A DNA stretch of 40,619 bases from contig JAILAD010000011.1 in NCBI GenBank assembly GCA_024681795.1, forward strand, positions 1 through 40,619, in the 5' to 3' direction. A program made the translations under genes and the position numbers. The stretch comes from Lachnospiraceae bacterium. Lineage in GTDB: Bacteria; Bacillota; Clostridia; Lachnospirales; Lachnospiraceae. The notes beneath the pieces are model-generated. The model saw only the letters and a list, made by a program, of their open reading frames with translations, was not told where the DNA came from and made no database searches. Positions 25,454 through 34,752 of this stretch are shown here, in pieces. Position 1 is the first letter of the stretch. The number at the start of each line of letters is the position of its first letter.

Positions 25454-26512
25454 ATGTATCGTGACAATACCAGAGTGATTCAAATCGGAAATCGTGTAAT
25501 CGGAGGAGGGAATCCGATTTTAATCCAGTCCATGACCAATACAAGAACCGAGGATGCAGCAGCAACCATTGCGCAGATTAAACGGCTTGAGGCAGCAGGG
25601 TGCGAGATTATCCGCTGTACCGTGCCTACGGAGGAAGCTGCGAAGGCAATTGCGGAAATAAAGAAAGAAATTACGATTCCTCTCGTCGCAGACATTCATT
25701 TCGATTATAAGATGGCAATTGCGGCGATGGAAAACGGAGCGGACAAGATTCGTATTAACCCCGGGAACATCGGCGGCAGGGAGAAATTACAGGCGGTTGT
25801 GGAAGTTGCCAAGGCAAAGAATATCCCGATTCGTGTCGGGGTAAATTCCGGTTCGCTTGAAAAAGAGATTATTGAAAAATACGGTCATGTAACCGCGGAA
25901 GGAATCGTGGAGAGCGCATTGGACAAGGTTTCCATGATTGAAGCGGAAGGGTATGAAAATATCGTAATTTCCATTAAATCTTCGGATGTATTAATGTGTG
26001 TCAAAGCACACGAACTGATTGCCGAAAAGACGAATTACCCGCTTCACGTCGGGATTACGGAGGCAGGAACTTTATTTTCCGGGACCATCAAATCATCTGT
26101 CGGACTCGGAATCATTTTAAATGAGGGGATTGGTGATACCATCCGTGTTTCCTTAACCGGAGATCCCGTGGAGGAAGTAAAAACCGCAAAGAGAATTCTT
26201 AAAACACTTGGTTTAAGAAAGGGCGGAATTGAAGTGGTCAGTTGTCCGACCTGCGGAAGAACCAAAATTGATTTAATCGGTCTTGCGAATAAAGTGGAGA
26301 CCATGGTGGAAGAATTCCCGGAACTGAATATTAAGGTTGCGGTAATGGGCTGCGTCGTAAACGGACCGGGAGAAGCAAAGGAAGCGGATCTCGGTATAGC
26401 AGGCGGAGACGGAGTCGGTCTCTTAATTAAAAAAGGCGAAATAGTAAAGAAAGTTCCGGAAGGGGAACTGCTTGCGGTTTTAAGAAGTGAATTGGAAAAC
26501 TGGCAGGCGTAG
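25454..26512 (+). CDS. ispG: 4-hydroxy-3-methylbut-2-enyl diphosphate synthase (flavodoxin)
   Basis: MEP-pathway iron-sulfur enzyme that makes HMBPP from MEcPP. The 352-residue protein is the short bacterial form. It has the TIM-barrel start GNPILIQSMTNT, the KIRINPGNIG segment and the three cluster cysteines in SCPTCGRTKID and GCVVNGPGE. AAGGAGAG precedes ATG 25454. It lies just before polC, a common clostridial order, and shares the pathway with dxr in this window. Confidence 0.97.
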   Translation: MYRDNTRVIQIGNRVIGGGNPILIQSMTNTRTEDAAATIAQIKRLEAAGCEIIRCTVPTEEAAKAIAEIKKEITIPLVADIHFDYKMAIAAMENGADKIRINPGNIGGREKLQAVVEVAKAKNIPIRVGVNSGSLEKEIIEKYGHVTAEGIVESALDKVSMIEAEGYENIVISIKSSDVLMCVKAHELIAEKTNYPLHVGITEAGTLFSGTIKSSVGLGIILNEGIGDTIRVSLTGDPVEEVKTAKRILKTLGLRKGGIEVVSCPTCGRTKIDLIGLANKVETMVEEFPELNIKVAVMGCVVNGPGEAKEADLGIAGGDGVGLLIKKGEIVKKVPEGELLAVLRSELENWQA

Positions 26513-26520
26513 CGGTGCCG

Positions 26521-26547
26521 TCGTAATGGTGCCTGACCCCATTACGA
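26521..26547. repeat. 9-bp hairpin containing TGCCTGACCCC upstream of polC
   Basis: Perfect 9-bp stem TCGTAATGG (26521-26529) / CCATTACGA (26539-26547) with loop TGCCTGACC. It lies 8 bases after the ispG stop and 23 bases before the polC start. There is no T-run, so it is not a standard terminator. I recall GGTGCCTGACCCC-like phrases as dispersed motifs in other genomes, which cannot be verified here. Confidence 0.7.
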
Positions 26548-26570
26548 AATTGTTACAAGAAGGTAATGTA

Positions 26571-29500
26571 ATGGATTTGTTTACAGATGTATTTAAGAAT
26601 ATTAAGTTGAATCAGGAAGGTCAGAGTTTATTCTCCGATGTTTCCGTTCAGTATATTAAAACCAATTCCCGCGGGGAATTGGTTGTTGTTCATATTGAGA
26701 GCAATCACCTGATTCCGAAAAGAGTGATTTACCGGGCGGAACAGGCGATACGGAACGAGTATTTCCCGGACCGGGAAACAATGGTTGTAATCGAGGAACA
26801 TTATCATTTATCCGATCTTTACACTCCGAAAACGCTCTGGGACGTTTATCAGGACAGTATATTCGAAGAGCTGAATAAAATATCCTCCTTCAGCTATTCC
26901 CTGTTAATGAAGGCCGAGATTACCTTTTTCTCAGAGGACGAAATGATGATTGTTCTTCCGGATTCTCCGATTGCCGTAAGAAAAGAAGCGGAACTCAGGG
27001 GATTTCTGCAGAATGTCTTTCTGGAACGCTGTAATCTTGCCGTGAAACTGAATTTTACCTATGAAGAACTGGCGGAGGATACTTACAGGGCTGAAGCAGA
27101 ACATAAACTGCAGGTTATGGTGGAGGAGTTGTCTAAAAGAGTCAACGCTTCCGGCCAGACAGAGTCAAATGATGACGAGATTGCGACATACGGAACCGAA
27201 GGCTCCGATAAAGGAGACAACACTTCCAAAGCAGGCGGTGACGAAAAGAACGGTGCGAAAAAAGAAACCGCTTCCTCCAAATCAGGGGAAGGCGGTTCCG
27301 GAAGCAAATCCTCCGGAAAGGGAGAGGGAAAAACATCTTCCGGGAAAAAGGATGCCGGAAAGGGCGAATTCAAAAAGGGCGACAGGAAATTCGGCGGAAA
27401 AGAAGGAAATACCTATATTCGTGCCCTTCGAAGGAGTGATAATCCCGATGTCCTTTACGGAAAAGAATTTATCGGAGATTCCACGCCGATTAACGAAATC
27501 GTGGATGAAATCGGAGATGTTGTCATCCGTGGTAAAATATTCGCTTCGGAAGACAGACCGATTAAAGGGGAAAAGCATCTTTTCATTTTCTATATCACGG
27601 ACTTTACAGACTCCATAGCCTTTAAACTTTTCATTTATGAAGAGCAGGTAAAAGAATTTACCGAACTGGTCAAAGTCGGAGATTTTGTTAAATTAAAGGG
27701 AGTAGCCGCATATGACAGTTTCTCGAAAGAAATTTCCGTCGGTAATATCCAGGGAATCGTAAAAATCGGCAATTTTACCACAAAGCGCATGGACTATGCG
27801 CTTAAGAAAAGAGTGGAATTACACTGTCATACGAAGTCCAGCGATATGGACGGGGTCTCCTACGCAAAGGATATTATCAAACGCGCCGATTCCTGGGGAT
27901 GGGATTCCATTGCCATTACCGATCACGGAGTAGTTCAGGCGTTCCCCGAGGCCATGCATACAGTGGACGACTTCAAAGACAGGGAAAAACCTTTTAAAGT
28001 GCTTTACGGCGTGGAAGGATACCTTGTGGATGACTTGACGCAGGCTGCCGTAAACGAAAAGGGGCAGAAACTGCGCGATTCCTTTGTAGTATTTGATATC
28101 GAGACGACGGGATTTTCTCCCGTGGACAACCGGATCATTGAAATCGGAGCGGTAAGGGTTACGGACGGTGTGATTACGGATAAATTTTCCTCATTCGTAA
28201 ACCCGAAGGTACCGGTTCCTTTTGAAATTCAGAATCTGACGCATATCACGGACAATATGTTAATCGGAGAACCGGAAATTGAAGAAGTCCTTCCGAAATT
28301 CATTGAATTTATCGGAGAGGATGCCCTGGTTGCGCACAATGCCAATTTTGATATGAGTTTCATTATGGAGAACTGCAAAAGACTCGGAATCGAAAAGGAA
28401 TTTACCTATGTGGATACCGTGGCGATTTCCAGGTCCTTAATTACCAAACTTGCAAGACATAATCTGGATGCACTGGTAAAAGAACTCGGCATCCGGCTTT
28501 CCAACCATCACAGGGCGGTGGACGATGCGTTTGCTACGGCTGAGATTTTTGAACGTTTCGTGAAAATGCTTGAAAACAAGGGCATTACGACGCTGAAGGA
28601 GTTAAATGATTTCACTTCTTCGAGTGTGGACCGCATCATGAAGTCGCCGAGTTATCACGTTATTATTCTGGCGAAAAATGAGACCGGGCGTATGAATTTG
28701 TACCGTCTTGTCAGTGAATCGCACTGCACTTATTTCCATCGTCACCCCCGTATGCCGAAATCCCTGATTGAGAAATACAGGGAGGGACTGATTGTCGGAA
28801 GTGCCTGCGAGGCGGGAGAATTGTTCCGTGCCATTCTGGATAAAAAGACGGACGAGTATTTGACAAAAATTGCCGAATTTTACGATTACCTGGAAATCCA
28901 GCCGGTCGGCAACAACGAATTCATGATTCGTTCCGACAGACATCCGGATATCAATACAATCGAGGATTTACAGAATTTGAACCGAAAGGTAATTGCGATC
29001 GGAGACAGGCTTCATAAGCCGGTCTGTGCGACCTGTGACGTGCATTTTCTGGATCCGGAGGATGAAGTATACAGAAGAATCTTAATGAGCTGCAAGGGCT
29101 TTGACGATGCGGATGAGCAGGCTCCGCTTTATCTCCGTACCACGGAAGAAATGCTTGAAGAATTCGCATATCTCGGGGAAGAGAAGGCGAAGGAAGTTGT
29201 TATTACAAACACGAATCTGATTGCGGATATGTGTGAAATCGTATCGCCGATTCATCCGGACAAATGTGCGCCGGTGATTCCCAATTCCGACGTGATGCTT
29301 CGGGAAATCTGCGAAACGAAAGCACACGAGATATACGGCGAAACGCTGCCGCCCATAGTGGAAGAGAGACTTGAGAGAGAACTGAATTCCATCATTTCCA
29401 ACGGATTTGCGGTAATGTATATCATTGCACAGAAACTGGTCTGGAAATCCAACGAGGACGGATATCTGGTAGGTTCACGTGGTTCCGTCGGTTCCTCCTT

Positions 29501-31232
29501 TGTTGCCACCATGGCCGGAATTACCGAGGTAAATCCGCTTCCGCCGCATTATTACTGCAGCAAATGTCATTACAGCGATTTTGATTCCGAAGAGGTGAAG
29601 GCCTATGCACTTGCGGGAAAAGCAGGGTGCGATATGGAGGATAAAATCTGCCCGGTTTGCGGGGAAAAACTAAAGAAGGACGGATTTGATATTCCGTTTG
29701 AAACATTCCTTGGATTCAAGGGTGACAAGGAACCGGATATCGACCTTAACTTTTCCGGTGAGTACCAGTCCAAAGCGCATAAATACACCGAAGTTATCTT
29801 CGGTGCCGGACAGACGTTCCGTGCAGGAACCGTCGGTACCGTTGCGGAGAAAACCGCATGCGGTTATGTCCGTAAATATTTTGAAGAGCACGGAGTATCA
29901 AAACGAAACTGTGAAATTACCAGAATCGCGCAGGGTTGTATTGATGTCAGACGTACAACGGGACAGCATCCGGGCGGTATCATCGTTCTTCCTCTGGGAC
30001 ATGATATCAACCAGTTTACGCCCGTTCAGCATCCTGCGAATGATATGAAGACGGATATCATTACCACACACTTTGATTATCACTCCATTGACCATAACCT
30101 GTTAAAGCTTGATATTCTCGGACACGACGATCCGACCATGATCCGTATGCTGCAGGATTTAACGGGAATCGACCCGCTTACGATTCCGCTTGACGACCCG
30201 CAGGTAATGTCATTGTTCCAGAATACTTCGGCACTCGGCATTACGCCCGAACAGATCGGCGGAACAAAACTCGGATCCTTGGGCATTCCGGAATTCGGAA
30301 CCGATTTTGCGATGCAGATGTTAATCGATACGCATCCGACTTCATTCTCGGATCTGGTTCGTATTGCAGGCCTTGCCCACGGAACGGATGTATGGCTCGG
30401 AAATGCGCAGAAACTGATTGCGGAGGGTACCGCAACCATTTCCACGGCAATCTGTACCCGTGACGATATCATGACGTACCTGATCGGAATGGGACTGGAT
30501 CCCGGAGAATCTTTCCAGATTATGGAGAATGTCCGGAAAGGAAAAGTAGCAAAGGGCAAATGCAAAGACTGGCCCGCATGGAAAGAGGATATGATTGCAC
30601 ACGGTGTACCGGACTGGTATGTGTGGTCCTGTGAAATGATCAAGTACATGTTCCCGAAGGCGCATGCGGCGGCATATGTTATGATGGCTTGGCGTATCGC
30701 ATACTGCAAGGTAAATTATCCGCTTGCCTATTACTCGGCGTATTTCTCCATTCGTGCCACCGCATTTGATTACGAAAAAATGTGCCTCGGACCGGACCGC
30801 CTGAACCACGAGATTGCGGAATATAAGAAAAAAGCCGGTCTTACCGGCCAGAGCGATGATAAAAATTCCGGCAAAGGCGATGCAGAGGAAGTCTCCAACA
30901 AAGAGGAAGGCGAATATAAGGATATGCGTCTTGTGCAGGAGATGTATGCAAGGGGCCTGGAATTCATGCCGATTGATATTTTCAGGGCGGATGCAAAGAA
31001 TTTCCAGATTATCGACGGTAAAATCATGCCGTCCTTAATGAGTATCAGCGGTGTTGCCGAGACGGCGGCGCAGGGAATTGTGGAAGCCTGCAAAATGGGA
31101 CCTTTTACTTCCAAGATGGACTTCAAAAATCGGGCAAAAGTATCGCAGGGTGTTGTGGATACCATGTACCGGCTGGGACTGCTGGGAGTGCTTCCCGAGA
31201 ATAACCAGATCAGTTTATTTGATTCGATTTAA
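26571..31232 (+). CDS. polC: DNA polymerase III alpha subunit, PolC type
   Basis: Replicative polymerase of Bacillota with built-in proofreading, 1553 residues. The start at ATG 26571 (MDLFTDVFKNI) has AGAAGG before it; the open frame extends upstream through the hairpin and into ispG, but those starts are unlikely. Order: N-terminal domain; a long Gly/Ser/Lys-rich linker (about 195-280); an OB-fold; a PHP domain beginning ELHCHTKSSDMDG (about 417), split by the DEDDh exonuclease (FDIETTGFSP at about 507); a zinc-binding CSKCHYS...CPVCGEKL (about 995-1035); and the polymerase acidic motif PDIDLNFSGEY (about 1054). A second hydrophilic insert (GLTGQSDDKNSGKGDAEE) lies near residue 1425. Both inserts look disordered. 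Confidence 0.97.
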   Translation: MDLFTDVFKNIKLNQEGQSLFSDVSVQYIKTNSRGELVVVHIESNHLIPKRVIYRAEQAIRNEYFPDRETMVVIEEHYHLSDLYTPKTLWDVYQDSIFEELNKISSFSYSLLMKAEITFFSEDEMMIVLPDSPIAVRKEAELRGFLQNVFLERCNLAVKLNFTYEELAEDTYRAEAEHKLQVMVEELSKRVNASGQTESNDDEIATYGTEGSDKGDNTSKAGGDEKNGAKKETASSKSGEGGSGSKSSGKGEGKTSSGKKDAGKGEFKKGDRKFGGKEGNTYIRALRRSDNPDVLYGKEFIGDSTPINEIVDEIGDVVIRGKIFASEDRPIKGEKHLFIFYITDFTDSIAFKLFIYEEQVKEFTELVKVGDFVKLKGVAAYDSFSKEISVGNIQGIVKIGNFTTKRMDYALKKRVELHCHTKSSDMDGVSYAKDIIKRADSWGWDSIAITDHGVVQAFPEAMHTVDDFKDREKPFKVLYGVEGYLVDDLTQAAVNEKGQKLRDSFVVFDIETTGFSPVDNRIIEIGAVRVTDGVITDKFSSFVNPKVPVPFEIQNLTHITDNMLIGEPEIEEVLPKFIEFIGEDALVAHNANFDMSFIMENCKRLGIEKEFTYVDTVAISRSLITKLARHNLDALVKELGIRLSNHHRAVDDAFATAEIFERFVKMLENKGITTLKELNDFTSSSVDRIMKSPSYHVIILAKNETGRMNLYRLVSESHCTYFHRHPRMPKSLIEKYREGLIVGSACEAGELFRAILDKKTDEYLTKIAEFYDYLEIQPVGNNEFMIRSDRHPDINTIEDLQNLNRKVIAIGDRLHKPVCATCDVHFLDPEDEVYRRILMSCKGFDDADEQAPLYLRTTEEMLEEFAYLGEEKAKEVVITNTNLIADMCEIVSPIHPDKCAPVIPNSDVMLREICETKAHEIYGETLPPIVEERLERELNSIISNGFAVMYIIAQKLVWKSNEDGYLVGSRGSVGSSFVATMAGITEVNPLPPHYYCSKCHYSDFDSEEVKAYALAGKAGCDMEDKICPVCGEKLKKDGFDIPFETFLGFKGDKEPDIDLNFSGEYQSKAHKYTEVIFGAGQTFRAGTVGTVAEKTACGYVRKYFEEHGVSKRNCEITRIAQGCIDVRRTTGQHPGGIIVLPLGHDINQFTPVQHPANDMKTDIITTHFDYHSIDHNLLKLDILGHDDPTMIRMLQDLTGIDPLTIPLDDPQVMSLFQNTSALGITPEQIGGTKLGSLGIPEFGTDFAMQMLIDTHPTSFSDLVRIAGLAHGTDVWLGNAQKLIAEGTATISTAICTRDDIMTYLIGMGLDPGESFQIMENVRKGKVAKGKCKDWPAWKEDMIAHGVPDWYVWSCEMIKYMFPKAHAAAYVMMAWRIAYCKVNYPLAYYSAYFSIRATAFDYEKMCLGPDRLNHEIAEYKKKAGLTGQSDDKNSGKGDAEEVSNKEEGEYKDMRLVQEMYARGLEFMPIDIFRADAKNFQIIDGKIMPSLMSISGVAETAAQGIVEACKMGPFTSKMDFKNRAKVSQGVVDTMYRLGLLGVLPENNQISLFDSI

Positions 31233-31238
31233 AATAAA

Positions 31239-31270
31239 ACCGGGTATCGGACAGGATACCCGGTTTTTGT
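31239..31270. terminator. Bidirectional terminator between polC and the redox operon
   Basis: Perfect 10-bp stem ACCGGGTATC (31239-31248) / GATACCCGGT (31255-31264), with TTTTT on the plus side and TTTTATTTT on the minus side. It serves the convergent polC and minus-strand operon. Confidence 0.94.
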
Positions 31271-31301
31271 ATTTGATTATTTTTGATTATGTTTTGCATT
31301 C

Positions 31302-31327
31302 AAACCGGCTGTTTACCTTGCCGGCTT
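31302..31327 (-). terminator. Hairpin just after the redox operon stop
   Basis: AAACCGGC (31302-31309) / GCCGGCTT (31320-31327), read on the minus strand immediately after the stop codon. The T-run is short (TTTG), so it may assist the bidirectional terminator beyond it. Confidence 0.45.
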
Positions 31328-31331
31328 GCGA

Positions 31332-31892
31332 TTAATCTTCCTTTGAAGCACGTCCGACTTCCGCACCTGCATCCGAAAGACCTACGGCCTGAGAGATGAT
31401 GGGAGAGAGGATTACTGCAAGCAGATAGCTGATTATCATAGTCGGAATCAGAATCTCAAAGAAACTGATTGCCCACATAACGGGGAAAGGAGGCATGGAG
31501 CCCAGAATCTGAGCGGCAACCTCAGGAGGAGCGCCTCTCTTAATACCCATTCTTGCCATAAAGATTCCGAAACCGCTTAATAAGAATCCGATAATGGCGG
31601 TATTGATTACCGAAATCGGAAGGGCATTTAAAAGCGTAAACTTAAATGAAGGCGGATTCGCATGTGCAGCCGATGCAAGTTTTCTTCCGAGCTTTCCGAG
31701 CGGAAGTACGAATGAGATAATGACACCCAGTATGATGGACAATATTACGTTGGATAATAACATAATTACCAGGGGTGATGATTCGGCAGCCTGTTTATTA
31801 AACAGACGTACCAGAAACGTTGCTACAACGCCCATTGCTGCTGAAATGATGATGGCCATAATCAGACCCATCAGTCTTTCTTTTTTCTTCAT
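31332..31892 (-). CDS. Internal start: free-standing four-helix membrane protein
   Basis: On the minus strand ATG 31892 (codon 410 of the fusion) is preceded by AGGAAAGGAAGG with 8 bases of spacing, a better ribosome site than many real starts in this window. It would give a 186-residue protein starting MKKKERLMGLIMAII with helices at about 8-30, 42-68, 100-128 and 150-175 and a charged C-terminus. It is in frame with the ferredoxin reductase, so both a fusion and a separate membrane subunit may be made. The membrane domain belongs to no family I can name; a DUF2798-like origin is possible but unproven. Confidence 0.5.
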   Translation of the reverse strand: MKKKERLMGLIMAIIISAAMGVVATFLVRLFNKQAAESSPLVIMLLSNVILSIILGVIISFVLPLGKLGRKLASAAHANPPSFKFTLLNALPISVINTAIIGFLLSGFGIFMARMGIKRGAPPEVAAQILGSMPPFPVMWAISFFEILIPTMIISYLLAVILSPIISQAVGLSDAGAEVGRASKED

Positions 31893-33119
31893 GTCTTTAA
31901 CCTTCCTTTCCTTTTTGGGTTCTTCGCAATTTATCAGAATTTTTAAATCTGATCGTGGGAATGCGGCGCAGGGATGAATATATCCTGTTACCTTGTCATA
32001 TTGCCTTCTTTTATCGACTTTTTCCGGAACATATACATGGCCGGAAGCCAGTCTCGAACGGCAGAATCCGCACTCGCCGCTGCGGCATTTTGAGGGTGCG
32101 TTAATTCCTGCGCGCTCCAGGGCAACCAGAACGGATTCCTCTGCCCTGGCGGGAACCGTTCTTGTCTGACCGTCGTTTGTCACTACGGTAATCTGATATG
32201 TTTTTCCTTTATTTTGGGTGATAAAATCACTGTCACGGTCGGAAAGCCTGTATTCGCCGTATGCATCGAAGCGGACAAATTTCTTTTTCAATCCGAGCCT
32301 TGCACATTCTCCCTCAATGTAATCATACATTCCCTGGGAACCGCAGACGAATACGGAGTATTCGCCGAAAGGCTCGTATTTCTGAATTAATTCCGCAGAA
32401 ATAAATCCGTGTTCGTATCCTTCTTTTTCCTCATCGGAGAGTATGTGCACGATTTTGATTTTATCGCAGGAAGAGGTAAGTTCATCAAACTCTTCCTTAC
32501 AGAGAATTTCTGCTTCCGTGCGGCTTCCGAATAAAACGGTAAGATTAAAATTGAGAGTGCCGTCCGCGATGGCTCTTGCGAATGAGAGGAACGGAGCGAT
32601 TCCGCTGCCGCCCGCGATACCGATTACGGATTTGGCATCTCTTAAAGGTTCATAGGTAAAGAAGCCTTCCGGAGCGGAAATGTCCAGTTTTGTTCCGACC
32701 TTAAAATTCCTGCAGATGTATTCCGAAGCAAATCCGTTCTTCATTTCCTTTACCAGAATGCTGTAAGTACCGTTTAAGGCATCCGTCGGAGAAGAACACA
32801 GGGAATAAGGTCTGGTCAAATCGGAATCGCCGATTTTCAAACGGAGACTGATATACTGTCCGGCTTGGAAACAGGCAAGTTTTTCACATCCGGCTTCTTT
32901 GTCCGGAGCGAAAGTAATGTATTTGGCACCGTTTAAGTCCTTTACGTCACATACAACCACGTGCTGAACCGCAGGGTGCAGATTTTTTGCAATTACATTG
33001 GCATTAAATTCGTATTTGGGAAATTCGTCGGAGGCTGCTTCGATGATTTTTCTTCTGGTGGGAATCAGCTTGTCGAAATCCTCAATGGGTACGTTGTTTA
33101 AGTAATCTTTATTCGCCAT
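31332..33119 (-). CDS. FNR-type flavin reductase / [2Fe-2S] ferredoxin fused to a four-helix membrane domain
   Basis: A 595-residue redox protein. Residues about 40-290 form an FNR-like module with the FAD motif RPYS (103-106), the NAD(P) motif GGSGIAP (170-176) and a VFVCG end (256-260). Residues about 305-398 form a plant-type ferredoxin with cluster ligands Cys345, Cys350, Cys353 and Cys384. From Met410 on there is a 186-residue domain with four predicted membrane helices and no recognised family. Its start codon shares one base with the stop of the upstream flavoprotein gene (TAATG), so the two are coupled. The natural ferredoxin end at about 398 and the ribosome site before Met410 suggest fusion of two formerly separate genes. 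Electron partners are unknown. Confidence 0.85.
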   Translation of the reverse strand: MANKDYLNNVPIEDFDKLIPTRRKIIEAASDEFPKYEFNANVIAKNLHPAVQHVVVCDVKDLNGAKYITFAPDKEAGCEKLACFQAGQYISLRLKIGDSDLTRPYSLCSSPTDALNGTYSILVKEMKNGFASEYICRNFKVGTKLDISAPEGFFTYEPLRDAKSVIGIAGGSGIAPFLSFARAIADGTLNFNLTVLFGSRTEAEILCKEEFDELTSSCDKIKIVHILSDEEKEGYEHGFISAELIQKYEPFGEYSVFVCGSQGMYDYIEGECARLGLKKKFVRFDAYGEYRLSDRDSDFITQNKGKTYQITVVTNDGQTRTVPARAEESVLVALERAGINAPSKCRSGECGFCRSRLASGHVYVPEKVDKRRQYDKVTGYIHPCAAFPRSDLKILINCEEPKKERKVKDMKKKERLMGLIMAIIISAAMGVVATFLVRLFNKQAAESSPLVIMLLSNVILSIILGVIISFVLPLGKLGRKLASAAHANPPSFKFTLLNALPISVINTAIIGFLLSGFGIFMARMGIKRGAPPEVAAQILGSMPPFPVMWAISFFEILIPTMIISYLLAVILSPIISQAVGLSDAGAEVGRASKED

Positions 33120-34657
33120 TATTTTCCACCTCCCATTACATAGCCTAAAATCTGGTAAGCCGTGCGGTTACCGCCGGTATAGGTCGGGAAGTAGCCGGAG
33201 AGTGATGCTCCGTGACCGCCTACGAAGAAAAGACCGGGAATGGTAGGCTCCATGCCGTTTGCAAGGGTTCTTGTGGACATACCGTCCCATTTTAAAGACA
33301 TATATCCGTAGATGCTGCCCTGCGGGGAAGCCATGTAGCGGGCGAAAGTTACGGGAGAAGCAATTTCGATTTCCTCGATATGTTCTTTGATTCGGAAGCC
33401 CATAACCTGCTCGACATGGTCGATTAAATCCATTGCAACCTCGCGTTTTGTTTCCACGTAATTTTCCTCGGTAACGTCTGCCCAGCAGTCATCCGTGTAG
33501 GAGATGGTAAGCACCACCTGGGTGGTTCCCGGAGGTGTGCAGTCGGGTACCGCGATGTTTAAACAGCAGATGTCCATTGCGAATTCCTTGCAGATACGCG
33601 TGGCGGAAGCATCAAAAATAGCTTTGGAATCATTCGTTGAACTGATAAATACCGTATAGTCTTTGATTCCGATTTCTTCCGGAGAAGCATCCAGTCCCAG
33701 AAAGACGCTGAATGCACGGAACCCGTATTTTCTTGCGTTGATTTTTTTACGTTCAAATACGGGAACCAGAGACTTGTCGTCTAAGAGTTTGGAGTAAATT
33801 ACTTCCGGAAATGCGTTGGAAGCTATTGCGGTACATTCGAAGACACGGCCGTCATTAGTCTCAACGCCGCAGACCGCACCTTTCCCGGTAAGGACTTTGG
33901 TCACTTCCGTATTGTATAAAAAACGGCAGCCGAGTTCCGAAGCCCTGTTTACGATGGCAGTCGTGAGCTGGTGAGAACGCATTTTCGGTACATATGCACC
34001 GTTTACGAAATAGCCGTAAACCATAAGAATATAGCGGCTTGCGTCAACCGTGTCCATATCGGTTCCCTGATATGGCCAGTAAGCCGTCATAATGTCGATA
34101 CATTTCTGACTCATTCCGATCTGACGGAAGAGTTCTCCTGCGGAAAGCGTCATGATACGCATGAAGTTAGGATGATCCCTTTTTAAAACTTCCGGATCCG
34201 GATTTCCTCTTGTGGAACCGAAGTAATCAAGTCCGTCAGCCATGTCATGGTATGCCTGGAAGAATTTTTCCATGGGCTCCACGTCCTCGGGACAGATTTC
34301 CCGAATCAGATTCATGACTTTTTCTTTTCCGTGCGGGAACGTTACGTCTATCGAACGGACACCGTCTTTTTCCACGATATAACGAAAAGCATCCTGAACC
34401 GGAGCCATGTCAACCTTGATTCCGAGGTCGTCAAACATTTTTCCGAGTTCACCACGAATTTCACCTTCGCCAAAATCGGGAATTTCATGTAAAGAAGCAT
34501 CGAATTCAAATCTTCCGCGAACGAAACTTGTTGCGGCACCGCCGGGCAGATTGTGCTTTTCGATGACCAGGACTTTCAGTCCCAGTTTAGATGCGCGGCA
34601 TGCGGTCATAAGGCCGCCGTTACCGGCACCGATGACAATAAGATCATATTTTTCCAT
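33119..34657 (-). CDS. NAD(P)/FAD-dependent oxidoreductase, CrtI/phytoene desaturase-like
   Basis: A 512-residue flavoprotein. The dinucleotide-binding start LIVIGAGNGGLMTACRASK, the EKHNLPGGAATSF loop and the C-terminal FAD motif GLFFVGGHGASLSGYFPTY match the amine oxidase/phytoene desaturase/CrtISO superfamily. No carotenoid gene is nearby, so desaturation of carotenoids is not implied. The partner gene is a ferredoxin reductase, which suggests a shared electron path to or from a lipid-like or polyene substrate; that is inference. GGAGG lies 7 bases before ATG 34657. It is the first gene of the minus-strand operon. Confidence 0.85.
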   Translation of the reverse strand: MEKYDLIVIGAGNGGLMTACRASKLGLKVLVIEKHNLPGGAATSFVRGRFEFDASLHEIPDFGEGEIRGELGKMFDDLGIKVDMAPVQDAFRYIVEKDGVRSIDVTFPHGKEKVMNLIREICPEDVEPMEKFFQAYHDMADGLDYFGSTRGNPDPEVLKRDHPNFMRIMTLSAGELFRQIGMSQKCIDIMTAYWPYQGTDMDTVDASRYILMVYGYFVNGAYVPKMRSHQLTTAIVNRASELGCRFLYNTEVTKVLTGKGAVCGVETNDGRVFECTAIASNAFPEVIYSKLLDDKSLVPVFERKKINARKYGFRAFSVFLGLDASPEEIGIKDYTVFISSTNDSKAIFDASATRICKEFAMDICCLNIAVPDCTPPGTTQVVLTISYTDDCWADVTEENYVETKREVAMDLIDHVEQVMGFRIKEHIEEIEIASPVTFARYMASPQGSIYGYMSLKWDGMSTRTLANGMEPTIPGLFFVGGHGASLSGYFPTYTGGNRTAYQILGYVMGGGK

Positions 34658-34700
34658 CTAACATCCTCCCCCCTAAGATGGTAATGAAACTTTGTATAAA

Positions 34701-34733
34701 ATTATAGCAAATAATGTATTATTGCGCTACATT
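34701..34733 (-). promoter_or_regulatory. Promoter and dyad operator of the redox operon
   Basis: On the minus strand TGCTATAAT (34709-34701) is an extended -10 element. The dyad AATGTA (34713-34718) / TACATT (34728-34733), with 9 bases between, covers the spacer and -35 zone. A consensus -35 is missing, which fits either extended -10 use or activation. The position suggests a dimeric regulator; its identity is unknown. Confidence 0.5.
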
Positions 34734-34752
34734 GTTTTGTAAAACGAAAGAG

